A stretch of 64,000 nucleotides of DNA from positions 124,001 to 188,000 of the forward strand of contig CAYPIU010000001.1 of NCBI GenBank assembly GCA_964410915.1. The letters are read 5' to 3'. Positions 16,178-25,648 of this stretch are shown here, piece after piece. How positions within the stretch are numbered: position 1 is the stretch's first letter; every line of letters begins with the position of its first letter. Made by a program: the position numbers and the translations under genes. The notes under the pieces are model-generated. The model had not been told where the DNA came from. It made no database searches and saw only the letters and a list, made by a program, of their open reading frames with translations. The stretch comes from CAZFJG01 sp964410915 (GTDB lineage: Bacteria; Synergistota; Synergistia; Synergistales; JAFGMB01).

Positions 16178-18173
16178 AATTAACAAGCTTGAACTGTATG
16201 TCCACAACTCTGTCGTGGATTCAGTAGTTGCTTCTTTACAGGAAACAGGAGGCTGCGAGATCATTTCCCGTGAAGAAGATAATGGATCTGAAGATTATTC
16301 TTCAGGCAGACTTCAGGAGCTTGATTCCTTTCTTAGTGAGGCCCGTTTCATACTTCGTTTCCTGGAGCCTTACTACCAGGATCCGATAAGCCCAGTTTCC
16401 AGAGCTTTTGGCGAAAAACCCTCAATGTCGATCAAAGATCTTTCATCTCTATCCAAAACAACAGATGCAATTTCCGTATCTGAAGATATGAGGAAACTTG
16501 AAAGAAGACTGGTCGAAATACGTTCGGAATTATCCCAGATATCTGGATTTCAAGAAATGCTCAGTAAACTGCAGACCCTTGAATATCCATTGGAATTCCT
16601 TTCTCATGGAACAGAAAAAACAAAAGGAATATTTGGGACAATCCCGGTAAACCAACTGGATAACTGGCAAAATGAAGTACAGGATACTTTAGGGGCAGAT
16701 GCAGAAAGTTTCATTGTTCCTGTTGGAGAAAAAGACAAAGAAGCCTGGGCAGGTTTGTTCTATTTTGTGGGAACAGAAGCAAGGGCTTTGGAAATATGTT
16801 CCAGAAATGGTATGTCAAGGATAGATATACCTGCAGAGTTAACAGGTAAAGTTCCGGATGAAGTTGCCAGACTGAAGAAAAAAACAGTCTCCCTTCACAA
16901 AGAGGAAAAAAGAATCAATATTAATGCTTCAAAAGCAGCTGCAGATTGGGTCCCTGTTTTCAGGGCTCTTAGTGATTACTGGTCTCTTCTTCGCTCAAGA
17001 GAAGAAGTATTCGAGAGTGGAGAATTTACGGATCAGGTAGTTGTTTTAAGGGCCTGGGTACCAGATGATTATCTTGATACTGTTTATAATAATCTTTCTG
17101 AGTATGACTCGCTTACGGAAGTCATAAAAAGTCAGCCCATGCCTGATGAAGAACCACCGACATTAATGCAGAATTCGAATTGGGTATTCCCTTTCGAATC
17201 GCTGACCAAACTTTATGGACCTCCCAAGTACGGAGATATTGACCCGACACCTCTTTTAGCACCATTCTTTTTCATCTTTTTTGGTATGTGCCTTGGAGAT
17301 GGAGGATACGGGATATTAACTCTTGGGTTTTTCCTGTATTTTGTTCGTAAATACAAAAAAATGCCTTCAGGAATGAAACAATTCTTCCTGTTGTTCGTTT
17401 TTTCGGGATTTGCGTCAATAATTGTTGGAGCACTTACGGGAAGCTGGTTTGGTAATATGATCGATGCTTTCCCATTCCTTCATTACTTACAGCCGCTTAA
17501 AAATATGCCGATAGTCCTTGATCCTATGAATGATCCAATGACATTTCTTGGAATTTCTCTTGCCTTTGGTGTTGTACAGATCGTTTTTGGACTTTGTGTG
17601 GCTCTTTACGGAAGCTTGAGGGACGGAGATTATATTGCTGCTTTTGGTGATCATGGAGGATGGCTTGTCTTCCTGGTCGGTCTGATGCTCCTTGGAGGTT
17701 CAGTGAGTGGAAAACTTTCACCTTCTTTCCTGACAGTCGGGAAAGTTCTGGGTATAACTGGTGCCCTGATCCTTATTTTTACACAGGGTCGTGAAAAAGA
17801 AAGTCTTGTTCAGAAAGCACTCTCAGGAGTGCTGAGTCTTTACAATGTTACAGCCTATCTCGGTGATGTATTAAGTTATAGCAGGTTGCTTGCACTTGGT
17901 CTTGCGACTTCTGCTATTGCAATGATCATTAATATGTTATCCGGATTAGCTACAGGAATTCCTTACATTGGTTGGGTAATTGCTATAGTGCTCTGTTTCG
18001 GAGGGCATCTTTTCAGTGTTGCAGTCAATGTACTTGGGGCCTTTGTTCACTCTCTAAGACTTCAGTATGTGGAATTCTTCAGCAAGTTCTACAGCGGCGG
18101 CGGTAAACATTTTGAACCGCTTGCCTATAATACAAGATTCATCGATGTTTCAGAAAATGTCAAAAATGTTTAA
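16164..18173 (+). CDS. ntpI: V/A-type ATP synthase subunit I (a subunit)
   Basis: Membrane stator subunit forming the ion half-channels beside the rotor ring. The roughly 350-residue N-terminal cytoplasmic coiled-coil half is followed by about eight membrane segments, beginning near the block LAPFFFIFFGMCLGDGGYG. The C-terminal membrane part includes the family signature YSRLLALGLAT, whose arginine is the conserved ion-channel residue, and a final LRLQYVEFFSKFYSGGGKHF. 669 residues, normal. The ATG 16164 lies inside the upstream gene. Confidence 0.93.
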   Translation: MGVAKINKLELYVHNSVVDSVVASLQETGGCEIISREEDNGSEDYSSGRLQELDSFLSEARFILRFLEPYYQDPISPVSRAFGEKPSMSIKDLSSLSKTTDAISVSEDMRKLERRLVEIRSELSQISGFQEMLSKLQTLEYPLEFLSHGTEKTKGIFGTIPVNQLDNWQNEVQDTLGADAESFIVPVGEKDKEAWAGLFYFVGTEARALEICSRNGMSRIDIPAELTGKVPDEVARLKKKTVSLHKEEKRININASKAAADWVPVFRALSDYWSLLRSREEVFESGEFTDQVVVLRAWVPDDYLDTVYNNLSEYDSLTEVIKSQPMPDEEPPTLMQNSNWVFPFESLTKLYGPPKYGDIDPTPLLAPFFFIFFGMCLGDGGYGILTLGFFLYFVRKYKKMPSGMKQFFLLFVFSGFASIIVGALTGSWFGNMIDAFPFLHYLQPLKNMPIVLDPMNDPMTFLGISLAFGVVQIVFGLCVALYGSLRDGDYIAAFGDHGGWLVFLVGLMLLGGSVSGKLSPSFLTVGKVLGITGALILIFTQGREKESLVQKALSGVLSLYNVTAYLGDVLSYSRLLALGLATSAIAMIINMLSGLATGIPYIGWVIAIVLCFGGHLFSVAVNVLGAFVHSLRLQYVEFFSKFYSGGGKHFEPLAYNTRFIDVSENVKNV

Positions 18174-18229
18174 TGTTGGCTATTAATCAAAAATCATAGT
18201 TTACTTAATTGAGGGGAGTGTTTAACAAT

Positions 18230-18709
18230 ATGGATCTTCTCGGAATTATGTTGGCAGTGCTCGGTGCAGCATTAGCAGCGGGACTGGCAGGTTCGGGATC
18301 TGCTATTGGAATAGGTGTTGCAGGTGAGTCAGGCGCAGGGGTAATGACAGAAGACCCGGGTAAATTTGGACTCGTACTTCTTCTTCAGGCTCTTCCTGGA
18401 ACTCAGGGTATTTATGGATTGCTCATTGCTTTTTTTGCAATTCTGAAAGTAGGACTGCTCGGCGGCGGTGGAGCTCTGGAAGTTAGTGTGTGGCAGGGAC
18501 TTGGAGTATTTTTTGCCTGTCTTCCTATTGCTATTGCTGGTTATTTCTCAGGTATAGCGCAGGGGAAAACTTCTGCTGCCTGTATTCAGATGATAGCAAA
18601 ACGTCCAGAAGAAACCGGTAAAGCCGTTATTCTTCCTGCAATGGTTGAGACATATGCAGTTTTTGCTCTTCTAATGAGTATTATTCTGCTTAACGGTATC
18701 CAGATCTAA
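18230..18709 (+). CDS. ntpK: V-type Na+-ATPase subunit K (rotor ring proteolipid)
   Basis: Rotor-ring subunit of 159 residues with four membrane helices, a duplicated c-subunit hairpin. The Na+ ligands known from Enterococcus hirae NtpK (L61, T64, Q65, Q110, E139) have counterparts here: L55, T58 and Q59 in LPGTQG, Q111 in GIAQGK, and E140 in VETYA. Only one carboxylate occurs per two hairpins, as in V-type rings. The ATG 18230 follows GAGGGGAG; an upstream in-frame start at 18209 would add seven residues before the first helix. Confidence 0.94.
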   Translation: MDLLGIMLAVLGAALAAGLAGSGSAIGIGVAGESGAGVMTEDPGKFGLVLLLQALPGTQGIYGLLIAFFAILKVGLLGGGGALEVSVWQGLGVFFACLPIAIAGYFSGIAQGKTSAACIQMIAKRPEETGKAVILPAMVETYAVFALLMSIILLNGIQI

Positions 18710-18730
18710 ATCCTTTGAGGTGAACAAATA

Positions 18731-19312
18731 ATGTCTTTGGCGGATATAAAGAACAAGATACAGGCTGATGCGCAAACAGAAGCCGATGAAATTATCGACA
18801 AGGCCAAAGCACAGGCGGATAAAATTGAAAATGCAACAGATGCCCAGATAAAGGAAATTCAGGATAATTACACAACAAGATTCAAAAAAGAAAAACCTGA
18901 GATCCTGAACAGGCGAGAAATAGTCGCTAAGCTGGATGTTGATAAACTCAAGCTTGGAGCGAAGCAGTCCTTGATAAAGGATGCTTTCGATGAAGCTTTA
19001 CAGGGGCTATCTTCATTGTCTAAGGATAAATATCTGGGGTTCGTCGAAGCTTTGCTCGATAAGGCAGTTGAAACCGGCAAAGAGGAAGTGCTTGTCGGTA
19101 AATCGGAGAAAAAGATCACGAAAACATGGCTCGATTCATATAACCAGAAGCATGATTATAATCTGGTTTTGTCAAGTGAAAAACTTCCAGTATCAGGTGG
19201 TTTTGTGCTTAAAAATGGCAATATCGAGACAAACTGCTCGTTTGATATGCTTGTGAGCTGGGTTCGTGAAGATATCGAGGCAGGCGTTGTGAAACGGCTG
19301 TTCTCAGCCTAG
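18731..19312 (+). CDS. ntpE: V/A-type ATP synthase subunit E
   Basis: Peripheral-stalk subunit, 193 residues. A charged, coiled-coil N-terminal half (about 1-75, rich in Ala, Glu and Lys) and a C-terminal globular half ending in GGFVLKNGNIETNCSFDML-like sequence follow the family plan. TTTGAGGTGAAC precedes the ATG. Sequence is diverged, so the call rests on architecture, the C-terminal motif and operon position between K and C. Confidence 0.88.
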   Translation: MSLADIKNKIQADAQTEADEIIDKAKAQADKIENATDAQIKEIQDNYTTRFKKEKPEILNRREIVAKLDVDKLKLGAKQSLIKDAFDEALQGLSSLSKDKYLGFVEALLDKAVETGKEEVLVGKSEKKITKTWLDSYNQKHDYNLVLSSEKLPVSGGFVLKNGNIETNCSFDMLVSWVREDIEAGVVKRLFSA

Positions 19313-19328
19313 TGGAGGAGGTGGCAGC

Positions 19329-20339
19329 ATGGTCCCGTCAGAGCGTTATGGTTATACAGTTGCGCGACTGCGGGCGATGGAGAATCGACTCCTGGATGAT
19401 AGCGTGCTGCAGAGGTTACTAGATTCAGAAGACCTTGACAGCGCTATGAAAGTTCTGGGGGAGACTCCATACTCATCATGGCTGGTAGAGCTCAAATCTA
19501 ACACTGAGTTTGACAGGGTAATAGAATCTGAACTGGACTATGTTTACAGAGAACTTGACAAATTTGTTCCGGATCAGGATCTTATACAGCTCTTCAGATT
19601 GCCATATGACTTCCACAACGTTAAGGTTCTTCTCAAGAGTCAGATACTTCAGAAACAAGGTGGAGAAAGGCGTTTTGATCTATTAACAAATCTTGGCAGC
19701 ATAAATACCGATGATCTTATTCTTGCTGTGGAAAGTGAAGATTACCGCCTTTTGCCTTATGGATTACATTCTGAATTACCGAAAGCTTTGATGCAGTGGG
19801 ATCAGAACCATGATCTGCTCGCTATTGAGAAATCTCTTGACAGTCTTCTCTTCAGTCAGCTGAAATTGATTTCAGAAAAGACTGGAGTAGATGCTGTGCA
19901 AAAATGGTTAAAGGGCAAGATCGATGCAGAAAACTTGCGCAATGTCTTTCGTCTTAAAAGAATGGATCTTGACGTTTCTGAAATATCCACCTTTCTTCAC
20001 GAGGGTGGCTGGGTCTCCATCGATCGACTTCTATCGCTTCTTGGAGAACCTGTTGAAAGTTGGGGAAGAGTCCTCTCTTTCGCTGATGTAGGCGGAACTT
20101 TACACCATGTTCAGGATATTTCCGACATGAGTGCTTTGATAGTAAAGGCAGAAAAGGTTCTTGACGAATACACAGGAAGTACCCTGTCCAAATCGATCTA
20201 TGGAGCTTTTTCTCCTGAAAGTGTTCTTTACTTTCTGTGGAAGAAAGAAATGGAAAGCAAGAATCTGCGAATAATTCTGGTCGCGCTTGCTAATAATACA
20301 AACAGGGATTCAGTCAGGGGGTTATTGCGAAATGGCTAA
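19329..20339 (+). CDS. ntpC: V/A-type ATP synthase subunit C
   Basis: Funnel-shaped central-axle cap (subunit C/d) that couples the soluble rotor shaft to the membrane ring. 336 residues, mostly helical, with the typical N-terminus YGYTVARLRAMENRLL and the PYDFHNVKVLLKS block. GGAGGAGGTGG precedes the ATG. The end overlaps subunit F by 8 bases. Confidence 0.9.
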   Translation: MVPSERYGYTVARLRAMENRLLDDSVLQRLLDSEDLDSAMKVLGETPYSSWLVELKSNTEFDRVIESELDYVYRELDKFVPDQDLIQLFRLPYDFHNVKVLLKSQILQKQGGERRFDLLTNLGSINTDDLILAVESEDYRLLPYGLHSELPKALMQWDQNHDLLAIEKSLDSLLFSQLKLISEKTGVDAVQKWLKGKIDAENLRNVFRLKRMDLDVSEISTFLHEGGWVSIDRLLSLLGEPVESWGRVLSFADVGGTLHHVQDISDMSALIVKAEKVLDEYTGSTLSKSIYGAFSPESVLYFLWKKEMESKNLRIILVALANNTNRDSVRGLLRNG

Positions 20340-20673
20340 AAAAGAACAGTCTCAGCCAATGGCAGCGATAGGTGAATATGAAACAGTTCTGCCATTTCAG
20401 GCTGTTGGAGTCAAACCTATGGTCCTGACCGAAGATAATCGTGCTGACTTTCCCTCAATATTACGCAGACTGGCAAATGAAAAATATGCCGTTGTTTTTA
20501 TCCAGGAGCAGTTATATCTGGATTTTAAAGAAAATGTTGACGAAATTAATGAAGAATATGCATTAAGTATTCTTCCCATACCAGGATTTACGGGTTCTAT
20601 GGGAACAGGAGTAGAATCCATAAGGAACAGCGTTGAAAGAGCTGTTGGTATGGATATCTTTTCAGTGAAATAA
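20332..20673 (+). CDS. ntpG: V/A-type ATP synthase subunit F
   Basis: Central-stalk subunit F, 113 residues from ATG 20332. It shows the small Rossmann-like pattern of the family: AVVFIQEQL followed by ILPIPGFTGSMGTGVESIR near the C-terminus. An upstream in-frame ATG at 20287 lies wholly within subunit C and is not needed. CAGGGGGTTATTGCGA precedes the chosen start. Confidence 0.88.
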   Translation: MAKKEQSQPMAAIGEYETVLPFQAVGVKPMVLTEDNRADFPSILRRLANEKYAVVFIQEQLYLDFKENVDEINEEYALSILPIPGFTGSMGTGVESIRNSVERAVGMDIFSVK

Positions 20674-20700
20674 TGAATTCTGAGCTGGAGGCGATAAGCT

Positions 20701-22494
20701 GTGGCCACGGAAAAAATCGTAAAAGGTTACATTGAAAGGATCTCCGGACCGCTTGTTGTCGCCAAGGGTATGCGTGGTGCGAGTATGTACGACGTCGTTC
20801 GAGTTGGAGAACTGAATCTGGTTGGCGAAATCATAGAACTCCGCGAAGATACGGCATCTATTCAGACATACGAGGAAACTTCAGGGCTTAAACCTGGGGA
20901 ACCTGTAGAAAGCACAGGAGCGCCCTTGAGCGTTGAACTTGGTCCCGGGATGCTAGAGCAGTTTTACGATGGCATTCAAAGACCCCTGGCATTAATAGAG
21001 GAAACGGCTAATAGTCACTTTATTTCAAGGGGTATCAATGTCCCTGCTATTGACAGAAAGAAAAAATGGGAATTCAAACCAACTGTCAAAAAAGGGGATA
21101 AGGTTCAGCCCGGAGATGTTCTGGGAGTTATCCAGGAAACTGTACTTGTGGAACACAGGATCCTGGTTCCTCTCGGCATTGAGGGTAAGGTCAGTGAGAT
21201 CAAATCAGGTAAGTTCACAGTTGAAGAAACTGTTGCGGTTCTTGAAACAAACGATGGAAAACATGATATATGCATGTTGAGGAAATGGCCGGTCAGAAAA
21301 TCACGTCCTGTTGCAAAACGTCTACCACCGGTTATTCCCCTGACTACCGGACAAAGAGTTGTTGATACATTTTTTCCGATAGCTATGGGAGGGACAGCAT
21401 GTGTACCGGGTCCTTTCGGTTCTGGTAAGACAGTCATACAACATCAGCTGGCCAAATGGGCTCAGGCAGAGATCGTTGTCTATGTTGGCTGTGGAGAACG
21501 AGGAAATGAGATGACTGATGTTCTCCTTGAATTCCCTGAACTGGAAGACCCCAAGTCAGGGCATCCTCTCATGAAGAGAACAGTTCTTATTGCGAATACT
21601 TCCAATATGCCTGTTGCAGCCAGGGAAGCCAGTATCTATACTGCTATTACCATGGCTGAGTATTACAGGGATATGGGATATTCAGTTGCCTTGATGGCAG
21701 ACTCTACAAGTCGTTGGGCTGAAGCATTGAGAGAAATGTCAGGAAGGCTCGAGGAAATGCCTGGAGAAGAAGGCTACCCTGCATATCTCGGTACAAGACT
21801 TGCTTCATTCTACGAAAGAGCAGGTAGAGTTCTATGTCTCGGAAAAGATAAAAAAGAAGCTTCTGTTACTGCCATTGGAGCAGTATCACCTCCAGGCGGT
21901 GACTTGTCAGAACCTGTAAGTCAGAATACTCTCCGCGTAACTAAAGTTTTCTGGGGTCTTGATGCCAACCTTGCATATCAAAGACATTTCCCCGCAATTA
22001 ACTGGCTTTCAAGCTATTCTCTCTATACAAACAAGCTTGACGAGTATTGGGACAGTCAGTTTGATGACGAGTGGACCGAGCTTCGTGTCAATGCAATGTC
22101 ATTGCTTGAGGAAGAAGATAACCTCAAGGAAATTGTAAGGCTGGTTGGTATTGACGCACTGTCAAAACCGGAAAGAATGGTTATGGAAACGGCAAAGTCG
22201 CTTAGAGAGGACTTCCTTCACCAAAATGCATTCCATGAGATAGATACATACGCTTCCATGGAAAAACAGTTCAAGATGTTGAGAATTATCATGCGTTTCC
22301 ATGAACTCGCAATGGATGCTCTTAAACAGGGAGCAGCTATGAATGAAGTATTTACACTTTCTGTCAGGGTGGACATTGCCAAAATGAGATATATGGAAGA
22401 GAAAGACATCGATACCATCGATCAGATAGAAGAAAAGATAAAATCTGAAATAAGTGATCTGGTATCCGTGGGGGTCGATACTGATGTTGCCTAA
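20701..22494 (+). CDS. ntpA: V/A-type ATP synthase catalytic subunit A
   Basis: Catalytic nucleotide-binding subunit, 597 residues. It has an N-terminal beta-barrel, the non-homologous bulge domain, the P-loop GPFGSGKT, the [24 protein letters not shown] block and [13 protein letters not shown]. The GTG start follows GGAGGCGATAAGCT. The long bulge insertion after the barrel and the SxxR core identify subunit A rather than F1 beta. Confidence 0.97.
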   Translation: MATEKIVKGYIERISGPLVVAKGMRGASMYDVVRVGELNLVGEIIELREDTASIQTYEETSGLKPGEPVESTGAPLSVELGPGMLEQFYDGIQRPLALIEETANSHFISRGINVPAIDRKKKWEFKPTVKKGDKVQPGDVLGVIQETVLVEHRILVPLGIEGKVSEIKSGKFTVEETVAVLETNDGKHDICMLRKWPVRKSRPVAKRLPPVIPLTTGQRVVDTFFPIAMGGTACVPGPFGSGKTVIQHQLAKWAQAEIVVYVGCGERGNEMTDVLLEFPELEDPKSGHPLMKRTVLIANTSNMPVAAREASIYTAITMAEYYRDMGYSVALMADSTSRWAEALREMSGRLEEMPGEEGYPAYLGTRLASFYERAGRVLCLGKDKKEASVTAIGAVSPPGGDLSEPVSQNTLRVTKVFWGLDANLAYQRHFPAINWLSSYSLYTNKLDEYWDSQFDDEWTELRVNAMSLLEEEDNLKEIVRLVGIDALSKPERMVMETAKSLREDFLHQNAFHEIDTYASMEKQFKMLRIIMRFHELAMDALKQGAAMNEVFTLSVRVDIAKMRYMEEKDIDTIDQIEEKIKSEISDLVSVGVDTDVA

Positions 22495-23929
22495 AGAGTA
22501 TAGAACTATCTCAGATCTTTCGGGCCCGCTGATTGTAGTTAAGAAGACTAAGGATGTTAGTTATGATGAACTCGTTGATATAGAGCTATCCTCCGGGGAG
22601 ACCCGTAGAGGAAGGGTTCTTGAGATCTCTTCTGACGAGGCTCTGGTTCAGGTTTTTGAAGGGACAGACAATATTGATGTTGACTCTACAAAGATCCGAT
22701 TCCTGGGTAAGGTCCTTACACTTCCTGTAAGCAGTGATATGCTTGGCCGTGTTTTTAACGGCAGAGGTGAACCCATTGATGGTGGAACACCGGTAATCCC
22801 TGAAGATAGAGTTGATATTAATGGTTTGCCAATGAATCCATATTCCCGGGATTTCCCTTCTGAGTTCATACAGACGGGAGTCTCGACTATCGATGGTATG
22901 AATCCCATGGTCAGAGGCCAGAAGCTTCCAATCTTTTCTGGCAGCGGACTTCCGCATAACAGGATGGCTGCTCAGATAGCACGTCAGGCTGCTGTTATAA
23001 GTGGACATGAGGATTTTGCAGTTGTCTTTGCTGCAATGGGCATTACGTTCGAAGAAGCTTCCTTCTTCATGGAAGATTTCCGTAAAACAGGAGCTATCCA
23101 GAGAACTGTTATGTATGTTAATCTTGCAGATGACCCTGCAATCGAAAGGATAACAACGCCTCGCCTTGCTCTTACTGCGGCTGAATATCTTGCCTTTGAA
23201 AAGGATATGCATGTTGTTGTTATTCTTACTGACCTCACAAACTATTGTGAAGCATTGAGAGAGATCTCTGCAGCACGTAAAGAGGTCCCAGGTCGTCGTG
23301 GATATCCCGGTTATCTTTATACAGACCTTGCAACAATGTATGAACGTGCCGGGCGTCTTAAAGGCAAAAAGGGCTCAATAACACAGATACCAATTCTGAC
23401 AATGCCTGAAGATGATAAAACACATCCTATTCCTGACCTTACTGGTTATATCACAGAAGGCCAGATAATCCTTAACAGGGGTCTTCACAGGAGAGGGATC
23501 TATCCTCCTGTTGACGTCCTGCCATCTCTTTCCCGACTCAAAGATAAAGGTATTGGTAAAGGAAAGACCCGTGAAGATCATGCAGACCTTATGAATCAGC
23601 TCTTTGCAGCTTATGCCAGGGGTAAAGAAGCGAAAGAACTTGCGGTAATACTTGGTGAAGGAGCATTGACTGAGGAAGACAAAGCTTTTGCCAGGTTTGC
23701 AGATGATTTTGAGGATCGCTATGTCAGACAGGATGAATACGAAAATCGTTCTTACGAGGAAACTCTTTCAAAGGGCTGGGAACTTCTGACAATGATACCT
23801 GTTACAGAGTTAAAACGAATAAGAGATGCTTATGTTGAGAAATATCTCAATCCGCTACTTGAAGAAAAAGCTAAGGAAACAGAAGAAGAGGTTACTGAGG
23901 AAGTCAGCGAAGAAGTAACTTCGGAATAG
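22484..23929 (+). CDS. ntpB: V/A-type ATP synthase subunit B
   Basis: Non-catalytic nucleotide-site subunit, 481 residues from ATG 22484, which overlaps the end of ntpA by 11 bases. Features include [15 protein letters not shown], the degenerate P-loop region [11 protein letters not shown], and [15 protein letters not shown]. The last 25 residues are a glutamate-rich tail. The overlap implies translational coupling of A and B, which assemble as an A3B3 hexamer. Confidence 0.96.
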   Translation: MLPKEYRTISDLSGPLIVVKKTKDVSYDELVDIELSSGETRRGRVLEISSDEALVQVFEGTDNIDVDSTKIRFLGKVLTLPVSSDMLGRVFNGRGEPIDGGTPVIPEDRVDINGLPMNPYSRDFPSEFIQTGVSTIDGMNPMVRGQKLPIFSGSGLPHNRMAAQIARQAAVISGHEDFAVVFAAMGITFEEASFFMEDFRKTGAIQRTVMYVNLADDPAIERITTPRLALTAAEYLAFEKDMHVVVILTDLTNYCEALREISAARKEVPGRRGYPGYLYTDLATMYERAGRLKGKKGSITQIPILTMPEDDKTHPIPDLTGYITEGQIILNRGLHRRGIYPPVDVLPSLSRLKDKGIGKGKTREDHADLMNQLFAAYARGKEAKELAVILGEGALTEEDKAFARFADDFEDRYVRQDEYENRSYEETLSKGWELLTMIPVTELKRIRDAYVEKYLNPLLEEKAKETEEEVTEEVSEEVTSE

Positions 23930-23942
23930 AGGGGAATTTTTC

Positions 23943-24566
23943 ATGGCAAAAATGAATGTAAACCCCAATAGAATGGAGTTATCAAGGCTCAAAAAAAGGC
24001 TTACTGTAGCTAAAAGAGGGCACAAACTATTGAAAGATAAACAGGACGCCCTTATAAAAGCCTTTCTGGAGAGAGCGAAAGAAGCTAAAGTTTTGAGGGA
24101 AGATCTGGAAAAAGAGCTTATGGAGTGCTACAGCAGTTTTCTTCTTGCCCGTGCACAGACGCTTCCGGCAATGCTTGAACAGGCTCTTATGATATCTGGA
24201 ACAAAATGCGATCTTGGAGTTTCATCCCAGAACGTAATGAGTGTAGTTGTTCCAGAGTATTCGGTAGTTCAGGAAGGATCCCCTTTAAACTATGGACTTG
24301 CCACTTCTTTGGGCAGTCTGGATGTTGCACTTGAGCTTTTCTCCAAACTATTGCCAAAGCTCATAGAGCTTGCAGCTAAAGAAAAAGCTATCAAACTTAT
24401 GGCTACAGAGATCGAAAAGACCCGTAGACGTGTTAACGCTCTTGAACATGTTATGATTCCTTCCTTTTCTGAAACTATCAAGTACATAACTATGAAACTT
24501 GACGAGCAGGAAAGATCAAATCTAAGCAGATTAATGAAGATCAAGGAAATAGTAAGGTCTCATTAA
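23943..24566 (+). CDS. ntpD: V/A-type ATP synthase subunit D
   Basis: Central rotor shaft, 207 residues, long antiparallel coiled coil. The N-terminal NPNRMELSRLKKRL and the C-terminal TRRRVNALEHVMIP block are family signatures. Final gene of the nine-gene operon, order H-I-K-E-C-F-A-B-D, followed by a hairpin. Confidence 0.95.
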   Translation: MAKMNVNPNRMELSRLKKRLTVAKRGHKLLKDKQDALIKAFLERAKEAKVLREDLEKELMECYSSFLLARAQTLPAMLEQALMISGTKCDLGVSSQNVMSVVVPEYSVVQEGSPLNYGLATSLGSLDVALELFSKLLPKLIELAAKEKAIKLMATEIEKTRRRVNALEHVMIPSFSETIKYITMKLDEQERSNLSRLMKIKEIVRSH

Positions 24567-24610
24567 GAGCATTACTGCTTAAACGCAGAATGCGGCATTT
24601 GCAAAAAATT

Positions 24611-24646
24611 AGAAGGGGCCGGAATTTGTGTTTTCCGGCCCCTTCT
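24611..24646 (+). terminator. terminator of the V-ATPase operon
   Basis: Perfect 14-bp GC-rich stem (24611-24624 with 24633-24646) with an 8-base loop, 44 bases after ntpD. It separates the operon from the RNase P RNA gene. No long T run follows. Confidence 0.75.
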
Positions 24647-24669
24647 ATAGTGATTTTCTGTTTGAATGG

Positions 24670-24678
24670 TGGTAAAAT
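24670..24678 (+). promoter_or_regulatory. extended -10 promoter element of rnpB
   Basis: TGGTAAAAT fits the extended -10 form TGnTATAAT, ending 6 bases before the predicted 5' end of RNase P RNA. No good -35 is seen, which is normal for this class. Confidence 0.5.
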
Positions 24679-24684
24679 TCCGCT

Positions 24685-25019
24685 GGGAGTATTTGACATG
24701 ACCGCTTCTTTTTTGAAGAGGAAAGTCCGGGCTCCAAAGGGCAGGACGCTGGGTAACACCCAGTTGGTGTGAACCAAAGGAAAGTGCCACAGAAATATAC
24801 CGCCTTTTCCTGAAGGAAAGGGTAAGGGTGAAAAGGTGGGGTAAGAGCCCACCGGCTTCCAGGTGACTGGATAGTCAGGTAAACCCCGTCCGGAGCAAGA
24901 CCGAATAGGGGAGGTTGAGGTTGCCCGCTGACTCCCGGGTACGGTCGCTTGAGGTACCCCGCGAGGGATATCCTAGATAAATGGTCATAACTACAGAACC
25001 CGGCTTACTAAATGCTCCC
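24685..25019 (+). ncRNA. rnpB: RNase P RNA (type A)
   Basis: Catalytic RNA that removes 5' leaders from pre-tRNAs. Universal core segments are seen: GAGGAAAGTCCGGGCTCC near 24717 (P4 and CR-I), ACAGAAATATACCGCC, GGTAAGGGTGAAAAGGTGGG, AGAGCCCACCG, and near the 3' end ATGGTCATAACTACAGAACC with CCGGCTTA. The ends are set by helix P1, 24685-24694 pairing with 25010-25019 (10 bp, one G-U). About 335 nucleotides. It lies between the V-ATPase operon and mraZ. Confidence 0.95.
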
Positions 25020-25103
25020 TGCTGATGACTATTTGAAACAAACATCCAACACTGTAACCCTTGAGAGTACATTCACTCTTTAGTTATCTAAGGTCATGAA
25101 AAG

Positions 25104-25155
25104 ATAGGTCCTGAGACTCATTTAAAGTTCCCAAGAAATGAGTCTCAGGACCTAT
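25104..25155 (+). terminator. 20-bp perfect hairpin between rnpB and mraZ
   Basis: Inverted repeat 25104-25123 with 25136-25155, 20 of 20 bases paired, 12-base loop. Its position fits a terminator of rnpB. The stem is unusually long and only a short T-rich stretch (TTGTTATATT) follows, so another role is possible. Confidence 0.6.
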
Positions 25156-25156
25156 T

Positions 25157-25165
25157 TGTTATATT
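25157..25165 (+). promoter_or_regulatory. possible extended -10 promoter of the dcw cluster
   Basis: TGTTATATT fits TGnTATAAT with one mismatch in the hexamer. A start near 25172 would place all MraZ boxes in the first 45 bases of the transcript region. Confidence 0.4.
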
Positions 25166-25180
25166 GTTAGGGTGGTAATG

Positions 25181-25215
25181 TGGGAGAAAGTGGTATGTAA
25201 TGTCATAAAGTGGGA
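25181..25215 (+). promoter_or_regulatory. MraZ operator: four direct repeats at 10-bp spacing
   Basis: TGGGA at 25181, TGGTA at 25191, TGTCA at 25201 and TGGGA at 25211 are phased at exactly 10 bp. Known MraZ boxes are TGGGN repeats separated by 5 bases, the same 10-bp period. The last repeat overlaps the mraZ ribosome-binding site. A further TGGT at 25173 is out of phase. Confidence 0.7.
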
Positions 25216-25222
25216 GATAAAT

Positions 25223-25648
25223 ATGCTTGTAGGAACTTTTGAACACAAGATCGACTCTAAGGGGAGAGTTGTTCTTCCTGCGAAATTAAGGGACGAACTT
25301 GGTTGTGCTGTGGTTTCTACTATAGGAATAGATAAGTGTATTGCCATATATCCTAAAGAACAATGGGAAAAAGTACTTGAAAAGTTTATGGGACTTTCGT
25401 TCTCCAAAGGGAAATCAAGAGGATTAATGAGACTTATGCTTTCAAGTGCAAGCGAACTTCAGATTGACATGGCAGGTCGAATTTTAGTTCCGAACTTTCT
25501 CAGAGGACATGCAGAACTCGATCAGGAGATATGTCTCATTGGAGTAAACGATCATATAGAGTTGTGGGATACGGATAACTGGAATAGTTATAGAACAAAG
25601 ATAATGGAGGATCTCCCTGAAATAGCAGAAGAGGTGGAAGGATTTTGA
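25223..25648 (+). CDS. mraZ: transcriptional regulator MraZ
   Basis: AbrB-like DNA-binding protein, usually the autorepressor of the dcw cluster. Both copies of the family motif are present: DSKGRVVLPAKLR (residues 11-23) and DMAGRILVPNFLR in the second half. 141 residues, normal. ATG 25223 follows GTGGGAGATAA; the longer in-frame reading from 25172 would run through the operator. It overlaps rsmH by 4 bases. Confidence 0.96.
   Translation: MLVGTFEHKIDSKGRVVLPAKLRDELGCAVVSTIGIDKCIAIYPKEQWEKVLEKFMGLSFSKGKSRGLMRLMLSSASELQIDMAGRILVPNFLRGHAELDQEICLIGVNDHIELWDTDNWNSYRTKIMEDLPEIAEEVEGF

Noticed and set aside
22586..23212. 208-residue open frame on the minus strand
   Set aside because: It lies entirely antisense to ntpB, has no family features and no ribosome-binding site.
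24541..25072. Several short open frames on both strands
   Set aside because: They fall in the terminator and RNase P RNA gene.
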